From contig JH153173.1 in the NCBI GenBank assembly GCA_000226015.1, positions 11,545 through 75,544 of the forward strand: 64,000 nucleotides of DNA, written 5' to 3'. This document shows, one piece after another, positions 1 to 10,600 of the stretch. A program made the position numbers and the translations under genes. The notes under the pieces are model-generated. The model was given only the letters and a program-made list of their open reading frames with translations. It was not told where the DNA came from and did no database searches. Every line of letters starts with the position of its first letter. The first letter of the stretch is position 1. The DNA is from Mnemiopsis leidyi. Taxonomy: Eukaryota > Ctenophora > Tentaculata > Lobata > Bolinopsidae.

Positions 1-345
1 AACTTAACTTATCGTCAATTATCACTCCTAGAAATTTGGTTTCAGTAACACGAGAAATAATTCGGGAATTAATTGAGAGATTAACGGTTTGGTCATTATC
101 TTCTTGGTTCTGTGGACGTTTGTAGGGAGAAAAGTACATATAACAGCATTTCTTTACATTAATGTGTAGTAAGTTGACTTCCATGTACTTACTTACGGCC
201 AGTAATACTTCATTAGCTATATTGTATGCTTTCTGTTTAGAATCTGCAGCTACAAAGATATTAGTGTCGTCAGCAAATAATACAAACTTACCCTTTTTAG
301 TTATATTACAGATATCGTTTATGTACAGCACAAACAGCAGAGATC
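1..345 (-). mobile_element. LINE reverse transcriptase fragment
   Basis: On the minus strand this stretch encodes part of a non-LTR reverse transcriptase. The palm motif reads LLGSLLFVLYINDI and is followed by the catalytic FADDTNIF, then a stretch resembling the usual NVKKCCYMYFS and TKFLGVIIDD segments of Jockey/CR1-type LINEs. It runs off the left window edge and is cut at about 345, where an 18-20 bp sequence (cagaggtacagcacaaac) is repeated between 345 and 400. Only the palm domain is present, so this is a truncated copy. The clade is an inference from the motif style. Confidence 0.85.
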
Positions 346-402
346 CTAGCAGAGGTACAGCACAAACAGAGGTACAGCACAAACAGCAGAGGTCCTAGCG
401 AT

Positions 403-464
403 TTGTCCCGGTGATACCCGACTCACCGTTTTGTTAGAACGGTAGACGGATATAATCTCGTCAA
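403..464 (+). mobile_element. Micro-element copy with TTG...CAA ends
   Basis: This 62 bp copy belongs to the small element family clustered at 59636-61237. It starts TTGTCCCGGTGATACCCG and ends GACGGATATAATCTCGTCAA. The flanking 8-mers (CTAGCGAT and CCGTTGAT) do not match well, so the target duplication is lost or the copy was rearranged. It lies directly beside the LINE fragment. Confidence 0.7.
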
Positions 465-616
465 CCGTTGATGAGTGCTTGTATTAAATAAGTTAAAAAG
501 TGCATTCTCAAGCTCAATGGATTACACACTAGACGGCTAGTTTAGTTCCTTGTCATGGAGTGGCATGGCACAGGGATACTAAAAAGGAGATGAGCATCTA
601 ATGCTAAATTTTAATT

Positions 617-737
617 TGGAAAAGTCTGGCTTCAGGTGAAGCAAAAATTCAAAATACAAAAAGAATGACCTGAATTTGACCTAAAAGCCTGGTACAGGTG
701 TAACAAAAATACAACATCCAAAAAGAATGACCTAAAT
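617..737 (+). repeat. Two decayed SINE-tail units
   Basis: Two adjacent pieces resemble the SINE-A 3' end (AAAAGCCTGGGTACAGGTG followed by TAACAAATACAAA). One is at about 618-658 and one at about 684-715. Each is followed by AAAAAGAATGACCTRAATT (about 658-676 and 719-737). This could be a 5'-truncated SINE with a 19 bp target duplication, or a tandem duplication of a 60-65 bp unit. The sequence does not decide between them. Confidence 0.5.
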
Positions 738-893
738 TAGCATTTTTATCAACTTACTTTGTCTTTGTTTAGCCGTTCATGAGCATATTTATCGAAATTG
801 CATTGTACATATATGGTTTTGTATTTCTATTTCTTAACTTTCATTAGGTAAGTGGATTGATTTGTTATGTGTATTTTATGATTATCTTTTCTT

Positions 894-1149
894 GACGGTG
901 TAGTGGTATCTACCCCGACTTTCTATGCAGAAGATCGGGGGTTCAATTCCCAGATCCGCCAATCTTAGAGAAGTGCGCTAAGGGCATTTGCCTATGCAAT
1001 CTTTTTCGGTCGACTCAGCCGAATGAACGGGAAACCGTGATTGAGGGTTATATGAGGAGGGTCTCCGTCAAAAGATCTAGAATCTTCCAGGAGCCCCTTT
1101 AGTATAACTGTAAAAGCCTGGGTACAGGTGTAACAAATACAAATACAAG
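894..1149 (+). mobile_element. SINE-A, full-length tRNA-derived copy
   Basis: The 5' head is tRNA-like, with an A box (GGTGTAGTGGTAT) and a B box (GGTTCAATTCC), ending in CCGCCA-like sequence. A body of about 150 bp follows, with GTGATTGAGGGTTATATGAG and TCTAGAATCTTCCAGGAGCC. The 3' end is AAAAGCCTGGGTACAGGTG followed by a TAACAAATACAAATACAA tail. The same unit recurs at 22299-22550 and at 62040-63121, and inverted at 25000-25172. It ends about 80 bp upstream of the NUDCD2 start. Confidence 0.9.
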
Positions 1150-1232
1150 ATTTTTAAGTTTAATTTTTCAGCCACATTTATTCATGACCAATAACTGAAT
1201 TGTCATGTATGTTTGACTCTCCATTTTATCAG

Positions 1233-1703
1233 ATGTCCTCTGGGTTCGATGACAAAAGTGGTATTGTCAAATCGTCAACTGAATGGGGTTATTGGTATCA
1301 AACTATGGAAGATGTCACAGCAGAAGTTAATGTTCCCCTGAATACTAGAGGTAAAGATGTGAATGTAATTATATGCTCATCATCCCTTCGTTGCTGTGTG
1401 TATGGAAAAGAAGTATTCGCTGGCAAACTTTTTGCGAATGTTGTGTGTGATGAAAGTACCTGGACTTTGGAAGACCATGAACACAACTGTCGTATCATAC
1501 GAATTTTTCTTGTGAAAAGTGATAAGACACCTCAAAGCTGCTGGTCATCTCTATTGGAAGATAAATTTGTGGCTGACATTGTTACACTAGACAGCATGCA
1601 AAAGAAAATGCTTCAAGAACGATATCAAATGGAAAATCCTGGATTTGATTTCAGCCAAGCAGAGGTTTCAGGGAATTACCAAACTGGTGGACCTGTGTTA
1701 TAA
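1233..1703 (+). CDS. NUDCD2: NudC domain-containing protein 2
   Basis: NUDCD2 is a small CS-domain (p23/HSP20-like) protein related to NudC, thought to act as an HSP90 co-chaperone linked to dynein/LIS1. The 156 aa product matches the family end to end: an N-terminal MSSGFDDKSGIV, then EWGYWYQTMEDV, the CS core with GKLF and DESTWTLED, and the C-terminal signature ERYQMENPGFDFSQAEVSG. The ATG at 1233 gives the usual family N-terminus. An in-frame ATG at 1209 exists, but the sequence just before 1233 (ccattttatcag) looks like a splice acceptor, so a 5' UTR intron is likely. The coding region is a single exon. Confidence 0.9.
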   Translation: MSSGFDDKSGIVKSSTEWGYWYQTMEDVTAEVNVPLNTRGKDVNVIICSSSLRCCVYGKEVFAGKLFANVVCDESTWTLEDHEHNCRIIRIFLVKSDKTPQSCWSSLLEDKFVADIVTLDSMQKKMLQERYQMENPGFDFSQAEVSGNYQTGGPVL

Positions 1704-3184
1704 TGAGATGAACTTTGCATGATTTTCATATTTTATTTGTTTGATGCATTGTCATTAAGTTTTTTCTCAAAGATCAAGGTGTTGTATAAAAGGTGTGTTT
1801 GCAATCCATACAACATTGAAAATGATTGTATTAGGGTTATTTCAACCTTCTTTCACAAATTATGTAAAATGAAGCTCCATTTGCTTGAAAAGATGACCTG
1901 AAATTGTAAGTAAAGCCAAGAATTGTAAGATCTGAAACATTTTAACTTATTTTCAAGCTCTTTCCCTTTGTTGCTTAAAATGTTACTATCCCAAATGACA
2001 CTGTTCATTATTTAAATTTGAATAATTCCTTCATCAGTCATTTATTTTAGGAGAATTAAAATCGCCTCTGCATATTGGATGGTTACACTTTTGTGGTGTT
2101 CATTGTGGTGTTCATGGAGTCCAACATTATTTTAAAATATTTTCTTCGCCTACTTCTAGATATGAAGATTTAGGAACCTATAGTTGTATGCCTTCATTTG
2201 TTGATAAACTGCCGACTGAATCCATTTGTCCAAAATTGTTGAAGCTGTTCCACTCGCATATAGAACTTTAAATAACACACAAAAAGAAATTTCAGGTTAA
2301 AGCACAGCGCGCATAGTCACCAGTAAAATGTTTCATTGCACGCGGCGCGTCAACTCCCTGTGCTCTTTAGGCTGCATTCTCTGGCAGTGATGCATAAAAA
2401 CAAACACTCAATAACATAAATTTGTCTCCTTACTACAAATTTGATGCAGATGCTGAACCCTGCAGAATCTGTTGGTTGCATCTCTTCGCTTGAAAACAGA
2501 CTCAACACAATCATTAGCTACTCAGTATTCTTTCTCGAATTCACTGTTTTACTTTTATTTTGCGTGATGTATTTATTCAAGGTTGAGAAGAAGCCTAAAC
2601 AGGCAATCTTATCCGTGTCTGGCTGATCCCTCCGGATATTGAAGTAATATGAGTTTGATTTTTACACATTCAATGACTTCTCCTCGAATCTAATCCTTTT
2701 TTAATACACATTATAGCGCACACCCAAGAATACTAGTAGCTTTGTTTCAAATTTGTGTTTTATGAATTGTTTGATTTTTATTCGTCATATGTATCGGTTC
2801 TACCTGTTACCTGATGCACGCACTGCACACACCGGGCTATGCACGGCTCTATAGGTGAGCGCAAGCACCAATTTATTTATTTTATTGGTTGCCCAACTAT
2901 AGGTATAGTTAGCATTGAGAATTTTCACAGCCTTCGCTAATCAGTAAAGTTGAGATATTATGTTTATAAGCCAACATGTTAGTGAGGGAAAGCCAATTCT
3001 CAATATTTTATTAATATACTATTATCAGACACAAGATAAAATTGTCATTTCCTGAAAATGTCTTTTCCTCTAGCTACTTGACATACTCAATTTTTTTACT
3101 GTATTTGTAGTTTTGAATTATTTTAAAAACTTTGTAAATGCTTTTTTGAATGTTTAATCCAAAAACATATAATTTATAGGTATT
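1704..3184. other. Intergenic, with possible relic exon
   Basis: No complete gene is visible. Around 2049-2271 a stretch begins after a splice-acceptor-like tract (tcatttattttag) and stays open in one frame to a stop at 2271. In another frame it reads RRIKIASAYWMV, resembling RRVRIASVMLFT in the small membrane protein at 3698. Upstream DNA (about 1957-2048) is loosely similar to about 3560-3650. A decayed partial duplication is the simplest reading. The rest shows nothing recognisable. Confidence 0.35.
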
Positions 3185-3433
3185 ATGGAAGCTGTACAAG
3201 CAGCAAATACTGCATTAAGGTCAAGATATCTTTACATGTTATTAGGAATGCAAGGAAAGACCTGCTCTTTAAACTGTCACGAAAGAACAAATCTCACTGG
3301 AATATTCCAATCCATATCACCAACTTCAGATTATATAATCCTATCTAATGTAACGACTCCCTCAGATTCTATTGACCAGTGTGCCATAAGACAGTCTGAT
3401 ATTCTTCAGCTATCTTGGAATCACTCAACTTGA
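3185..3433 (+). CDS. GEMIN7: Gem-associated protein 7 (Gemin7)
   Basis: Gemin7 is an Sm-fold subunit of the SMN complex, which pairs with Gemin6 during spliceosomal snRNP assembly. The 82 aa product matches the conserved Sm-like half of the family. It has ALRSRYLYMLLGMQGK (vertebrate ALRERYLRSLLAMVGH), an Sm1-like strand with NCHERTNLTGIF and a C-terminal RQSDILQLSW (vertebrate RCSDIISYTF). It is shorter than mammalian Gemin7 because the variable N-terminal extension is missing. That extension could lie in an unseen upstream exon, but the ATG at 3185 gives a full Sm fold. Confidence 0.85.
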   Translation: MEAVQAANTALRSRYLYMLLGMQGKTCSLNCHERTNLTGIFQSISPTSDYIILSNVTTPSDSIDQCAIRQSDILQLSWNHST

Positions 3434-3697
3434 TACTTTAAATCACTTTCAAATTCTAAGTTTATGAGCACTTTTAATTTTTGAATAATGGATATTATTT
3501 GGTCATGTTCCATTCATTTTAAAAGATTAAGAATATAGTTTATTGATTTGTTTTATATTAAGCTCTTCCTTTGGACTACTGTAAAATCTGTATTCCGAAT
3601 CCAAATATTACTGTTCTTTATTTAATCCAATTGGATATTTTCTTCACCAGACATTGATTCAAAAGAATCTTGGTATGACTTATGCCATAATTATAGG

Positions 3698-4040
3698 ATG
3701 GCACCTAAAACTCCTCTGGGTTATGCAGCCAGGCAAAGAAGAGTTAGAATCGCCTCTGTGATGTTATTCACATTTGCTGGTGCAATTTGTATCCTTTAAT
3801 CCGCAATTATTTTACATTACTACTTCTTTCTTCATAATACAATTTTATGTTTTATCAGTGTTGCAGTGTCTAATTCATCATTCTTCCAAATTATGCTGTC
3901 TTCACATATTTATCACGAAGAAAACTTTCAAAAGTATACCATATCTGTTTCCTTAATTTTTTTAAACAGTTGCAAAAACTGTTTTGCAATATGGCAATGA
4001 CGATTTTCCAGAATTAGATCAACCCAAGAACGCAAGATGA
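3698..4040 (+). CDS. Small single-pass membrane protein, two exons
   Basis: Exon 1 is 3698-3788 (donor GTATCC) and exon 2 is 3970-4040 (acceptor tttaaacag), giving 53 aa. An alternative in-frame donor eight codons' worth of bases earlier or less is possible. The protein has a basic N-terminus (KTPLGYAARQRRVR), one hydrophobic segment (IASVMLFTFAGAICI) and an acidic tail (GNDDFPELDQPKNAR). The size and layout resemble small mitochondrial inner-membrane assembly factors such as COX14, but I cannot match it to a named family. The consistent frame across the splice supports a real gene. Function is unknown. Confidence 0.5.
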
Positions 4041-4655
4041 CGGGTTTTCTATTAATCAGCGCAAGACACCTTATTCGCCTAATTAAGTGGCATGTAGCTC
4101 AATAAAATATTATCAAATGTACAGATTTGTGATTGGGCTAAATGATATTTTTCGAGCTTTATAGCTCATTATGCTTCAGGGATACAGTATGCCACATGAT
4201 TAATGTTATGTAAGAGGAACAGGTCGAATCAAATTTTTATATTTAACAATAATTCAACTGAGTCAAATAAAATTAATATGTTAGACTTTTGCTGTTAAAT
4301 GTAACTCGATTATTTTACTGTCTCTGCAAGGGTGTGTGACATTAATTGCCCTGCCCCATCACATGCTACAGCACAAGATTTTTCATTTGTCTATAACTTT
4401 CAGTATAGCAGGAAATAGCCAATTAGTTTTTCATATTGCTGCCACCTTTACCATTATGAAATTTCTAACTGACATATAAAATAAATCTTCCATTTCTGAT
4501 TGTCTGGTGTGTCAGCATTTCTGTTTTATAATTTTGACTGTTTTCACTTATAATTTTGTTTTCTTGTAGGTAGGCTTACTTACCTAACATGAAAAAGGAA
4601 AGGTAATAATCAAAGTAGATCCTATGCGGAGGTCAAGAGATCACAGTATCGACCA

Positions 4656-7600
4656 ATGAAAGTCAATGGGGAAGGAAAACCGGAACGATTGGCTTTGTTT
4701 GCCCAAACTGACAGCGAACTGAGGTTTGTCGTTTATTATAATTTGTATCCTTAAGAGAGCCTAGCCTTGTCTTAAGACAATGTCATAGACTGTAAACTAT
4801 CTTAAGTTAAATTTACAACAGGTTGCAACGATCATTTTAACGTTTATTGTTTTTGATCCATACCCTAATTTCAGCGACAGTGATCCAGAAGAGACTGAAT
4901 TTGAGCGTGAGTTTATCGACATCAACAGGAGGAGGTCATTGCGGAAACATAAAGAGAACTCTGCTACGTTATCTCCTAATGGGCTCTCTAGTAACAAAGT
5001 AAGCATAGTAAAAAAGTGCTCCTCATATACATTCATTTGTTCCTCACTTGGTTTTATTGCTGGGATGTGATTCTGGCACATAAAACTTGATATTTCAGAA
5101 CCTGGCACTATCAGAGTGCAGTGTGAGCCCCATTTCCAACCTGTCGGGCAGATCTCACATCTCGGCTAAAACACCCTCCTCCGGACTGTCTTCAACACCC
5201 GGTCCTGGTCGATCTTCTAGACTGTCTCAGGTATCTTTTTCTACTCTCAGGTATCTTTCTTTACTCCCAGATATCTTTCTCTACTTCCAGGTATCTTTCT
5301 TTACTCACAGGTATCTTTCTCTACTCACAGGTATCTTTCTCTACCCCCAGGCATCTTTTTCTACTCCCAGGTATCTTTCTCTACTCCCAGATATCTTTCT
5401 CTACTTCCAGGTATCTTTCTTTACTCACAGGTATCTTTCTCTACTCACAGGTATCTTTCTCTACTCCCAGGTATCTTTCTCTACTCCCAGGTATCTTTCT
5501 GTACTCCCAGGTATCTTTCTCCTCTCCAAGGTATCTTTCTTTCCCTGTCGCATTTGCTCTGACATCAGCTGTCAGCAAGCCTTAAAAGCATTTTAGTAAT
5601 AAAAGAAGTTTTTATAACAATGTAACTAAGAGAAGGTCGTTTCACAGTTGAACAAAGACGACCTGAGTGACACAGACTCAGAAGAACCGCTCTACATCAC
5701 CAAACCGTCCTCGCATCTTCTCTGTAACATCTGTAACAGAGTACTTAGACGTCCCGTTATCACACAGTCAGTGTCATAATATCAGTTTCACGTTGATTGT
5801 TTTAGATTCTACCAGTAGTTTCAGTCTTTTTATAAGCGGGTATTTCAATCTGGCAGTGATAGATATTCAATAAATCGACTCCTTATTTTGTACATCGCTA
5901 ATCAGCACTAGCAGTCAGCATAAAGTAATCTGACTATATAAATGTATATAAAAATGTATATAAAACATTTGTTAAACGCTCAGACAGCTCCCTTGACCTG
6001 CACATTGCAGGTGTGGACATACCTACTGTGCGAGATGTGTGATGAGTGGAAATGTGAAGGAGTGTCCGGTTGATGGACAAGATTTAGCTCTTGTTGTTGA
6101 GAACATAGCTCTCAGGGAGCAGATCGGCGGACTTACTGTGAGTTGAGTTTTCTGTTTCGTTTTATATTAGCATAACCAGTCGTCAAGGTACCTTACATTG
6201 CGTTATTATTTGTACCTTGGTATATGATCTGATTTCCCAACACTCAGGTTTATTGCAAGTTCGGTTGTGCCATGAAGGAAGGGGGAGAGAAGGTCTACAC
6301 TGGACAAGCTTGCACAGACAAGATCACATTCCACGAACGTAAATTCCACGAAGCTCAATGTCCGTGGTCCATCGTGCCATGCCCCAACTCTGACCAGTGT
6401 GGTACTCTTCTAGCACGTGATCTAACGGAGCACTTGGTGGAGTGCCAGCACGCCACGTGTGAGAATGTCAAGTACGGGTGTGACTTCAAGGGAACTAGTA
6501 GAGATGTAGACACCCACCAGGCAGATTGTAAGTTCATGGTGGTGAGGGGAGTTATCGAGAGTTTCAGATCGACGATAGATAATCTGGTGGTGGAAGTGTC
6601 TAAACAGAGTAAGCAGATACGGGAGTTGAGAAAAGCTGTTATCTCCATGGAACAGGAAAACATCCAGCGGGACCGGTAAGTCTGTAGATCTTGACTTTTA
6701 AATTTATTTCAGTCTTCACTCGAAAAGATAAAATATTATGTGATCACAGTGTTGATGTTCTTGCCATCGTATAAAGTATTAAATTTTGTTCAGGAAATTG
6801 GATCTAAAGTTGGCGTCGCTTGACGAGTCACAGTCTCACTGTAACACTTCATTAGACGAGACGCGACAGATGGTCAACGAGATAAGCACAGAAATGAACA
6901 ACGTCCAGTCACAGGTACTGTACAAATTCTAATGATTAAGTAGAAGACGAAATTCAATCCTGTACCTCATCCGATCAAACATGTGTTGATATCATAGGTA
7001 ATTTTTAGGAAAACAAAATATCATATTAAACTTAATTCCTAGGGCAGTGAGTTTGACTCGGTGGAGGTAATGATCTAGCTCAAAAAACGTATTTAATCAG
7101 GGTTTTAACAGCCTTTCAGTTATAGTATACTCCCTGCGTCCATTCATTCACTGGACTCATGTAGTTTTCATTTGGTTCACGTAGTTTCCACATTGTAGCT
7201 TGTCTGTCTCTTGGTAAGGCGAAATGTAGCTCAGAGTTATCTCGACTAATACCGACTTGTTTGGAGGTGTAGCAACAAATAACATTTCCAAAACTTACAT
7301 CCCAACTTTTTAGATTTAAAATACTCGAAAGCATAGAGTCAGGTATAAAATGCTGAAATTAAAAGCCGAATTATCAAAAGCAGCCAAAGCCTGAGGAAGT
7401 GTGAAATTTGGGATTTTATATGCAGCACATTTTTGCTTGAAAGATTTGTAAGCAGCTGTCGAAATGTTTTTTGAACCGCCAGTATCAAAGAGTTATGAAA
7501 AAGTGACAGTTCAATACTTAACTTTCATAATAATAAGTTTGCCCAGGCTAATCTTGACTTCTCAGTTGGGGCTGGTGGGTAACATCGAGCAGCACGTGTT

Positions 7601-10600
7601 CAAGTGTAAAGGTACCTTTGTTGGACATGATGGTCCGATCTGGAGTATGGCTAGTTCTGGAGACCTCCTCTTCTCTGGATCTAGTGATCACACCATCAAG
7701 GTTCTCACCTTTCACGATTGACAATTCTCTGGCAATATCTCGATATGTATCTAATGGTATCTTAGTAATGTAATCATGGCATGGTGTTACATGTTTTAAT
7801 GGTATCCTTAGTTGTTACCCTACAGACTCTCAGTTCTCACCTTAACGTTTCCTACATGTTGTAACATCACTACCCTCCCTGTAGTTTAGAACATGAATAT
7901 GATGTAGTATAACATTGAAACGTCGACTTACATTTCCTGAGCTTGTTTACATTGTCACAAGGACGTGAAAATCAGTAATTTTGAACAATAATCAACACAA
8001 CTCTCCCTACCAGATCTGGGATACTCTAGCTAACTTCACCTGTCTGAAGACCCTGCAAGGACACGAGGGGATGGTCCTGGCCCTGTGTGTCAGTAATGGG
8101 GTCCTCTACAGCTCCGCTAGTGACAACAAGATCTGTGTCTGGGACATCAAGAGTTACCGGCTATTGGAGAGCTTCTCCGCTCACAGCAACCCCGTCTGTA
8201 CTCTCGCTGCTAACGATCGTTATGTTTTTAGCGGCTCGCTCAGAGTCATCAACGTGAGTTGAAATTAACACGTTCGATATGATCGCATCTTCCATTTGGT
8301 CATTTTATGTTTTTAATCACATTATATGATATATTTAATATAATGAGACATTTGAAGGCTGTCGTCGTGAATATTTCTTTTAATTTTAACGAACTGTGAT
8401 CTTAGGTATGGGATGTAGCCACGTTTCAAGCGGTTCACACGATTGATAACCTAAATCATTGGGTCAGAGCTTTGGTGATTAAGAAAAACAAGTTGTATGC
8501 TGGAATTTATCAAGCTATTAAAATTTGGGATGTTTCAACATTTGAAGCTGAAAGAATCATTGACATAAAAGGTAATAGTATATTTTCTTCTTTGAAAGTT
8601 GTCACGTGATATAGCAATAAGTTAATAAGTTTATTGGCACTTTGCCTATAAATCGCCTTTGATAGTTAGGATTAAATTTGAGTAATAACTTAAGTTTAAA
8701 ATTCATTTTGAGCTTTAAGGCGATAAATTAAATGCATAACATTTATTTATTTATTTATTTATAAGACTATTTTCGACTGCCAACAAGTAATGGAGCAGGC
8801 AAATTTATAAGCCAGTAGTTGAACCGAATAACCTCATTTCATTGATCTATATCTGAAATGGTAAAATATTACGCTCATTGACCTACACAATCAAATTGCA
8901 AACAATTTCCCAAATAGCTAGATGAACTTTGTCGAAATTATCACATATATTTACTGCTTACGCGCCGTATCAAACACTGTATAATACTCAAAATCCCTCA
9001 TGTTTTAACGTTTCAATATTAAGTCTGCAATGTTTGACGAATAATAATGGTGATTTTTGTCAACTGAACCCTGCACGTACATGGTCACACTCAACAGGCG
9101 TACTAACTAAGCATTTTTTCATTCTCCACATGTCCAAGGTCTGCTACACTTGGCTACAAGTCCTTCCCTCCCCAGCTCCTCCCCTGAACAAGTACATGTT
9201 GCTACCTGCTCTGTCTGTAATCTCCCGGAAAAGTCACATGACGGATAATCTGCCGGGGTGTCTGTCTGAGAGAACATGAAGTCTCCCACGTTGATGACTA
9301 GCGCGAGCCCCCCTACCGAGTGTACAGGAACACTGGAGTGTAGCAGCCAAACACCGGGGTTGTCAGTGTGTAGTCTCACCACTACTGCCCCTCCAGGGGG
9401 TACTGGAACTGTACTCTTCAACACTCCCCCCTCTTGTCTCTTTACCAGCTCCTCTATTGGCACGGAGAACGCTGTTGTCAGGTCTAAAAGCGGACAAACA
9501 TTTTTATCACATGTAGAGGTTTTTCTTGTAGCTACTTCCAGGATCTCCAGTGTGTGACCGTGTAAGTGTATCGGTATGTTCTTCCTAGATTTGTTCCTCA
9601 GAACTATGGCTACTACCTTGTTGGTGTGTATTGGTAAAGCTAGAGTATGCGGGCTGGTTTCATTTTCAGCTAAACTCATGATAAGGGGGAGTTTTGACAT
9701 AAGATTCTGTGTAAAAGTTCCTTGATCTATTGATACAAACCACCCTGCTACACGTTCTATAAAATCAAAATCAATGGTGTGAATTTCCTCAACCAGTTCG
9801 TTATCATTAGCAGCCGCTTCATCAGTATCCGTTGAAGAAGAGTTCAATGACGTCTGTTCCACAAAGGGCACAAGATCTGTGACCGGATGACAGTTAATTT
9901 GGGGTGTATCGAAAAATTTACAGTTTAGAACATGTGAATCCTCCATATTCACAGGTCGTTCTTTTTCTGCTGGAGTAACATCGCTAAAAGGAACAGAAGT
10001 GTTTTGTCTCACTCTTAGGACCCCAAATATTCCTTTATCTTGCTTTTCAGATGTCGTCATTGCTCTTATCCATACATCTTGTGTGGGCGTCTCAATTTCG
10101 AAAGTAATCAAAATATCAAACCTTTCTCCTACATGCACTAGTATGATGTCTGTCTCATATGGTTCAACTGGATTGCCATCTACTGCAACAACAGTTAGCT
10201 TGTAGCTATCGATACTAAAAAAGTAGGCGAAATTGTCACCTCCATTAATGATTCTAAATCTGTACTCCCCATTCCTAACCTTGATTTCAGCCTGCTCTTC
10301 ACCATTCAGTACTCCATTTGTCCAGACAAATGTCCTACTACTGATTCCATCACCCTCCACACTGTCATCACCTATCGCAGTTTTTCCTCCTAGCCATAGA
10401 GGCAGGTCTAAACCTAGAAAATTTGGATAAAGGTCCCTGTAAAATAGAACAACATCTCGGTTAGAAGGGTCTAAGTAGGGATCATCCAGTGATGCAATGG
10501 TGTCATTCACATCATGAACAATTAGAGGTCCCCGAACAAAATCCTGGCCAGATGGGTTTACCCCGTTCTGGGTATGGTACCAATATGTTCCTGGTGCTTC

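Noticed and set aside
5087-5596. A 169 aa open frame with [12 protein letters not shown]-type repeats
   Set aside because: The first part is TRAF7 exon 3; the rest is the intronic 20 bp minisatellite, open because three units make 60 bp.
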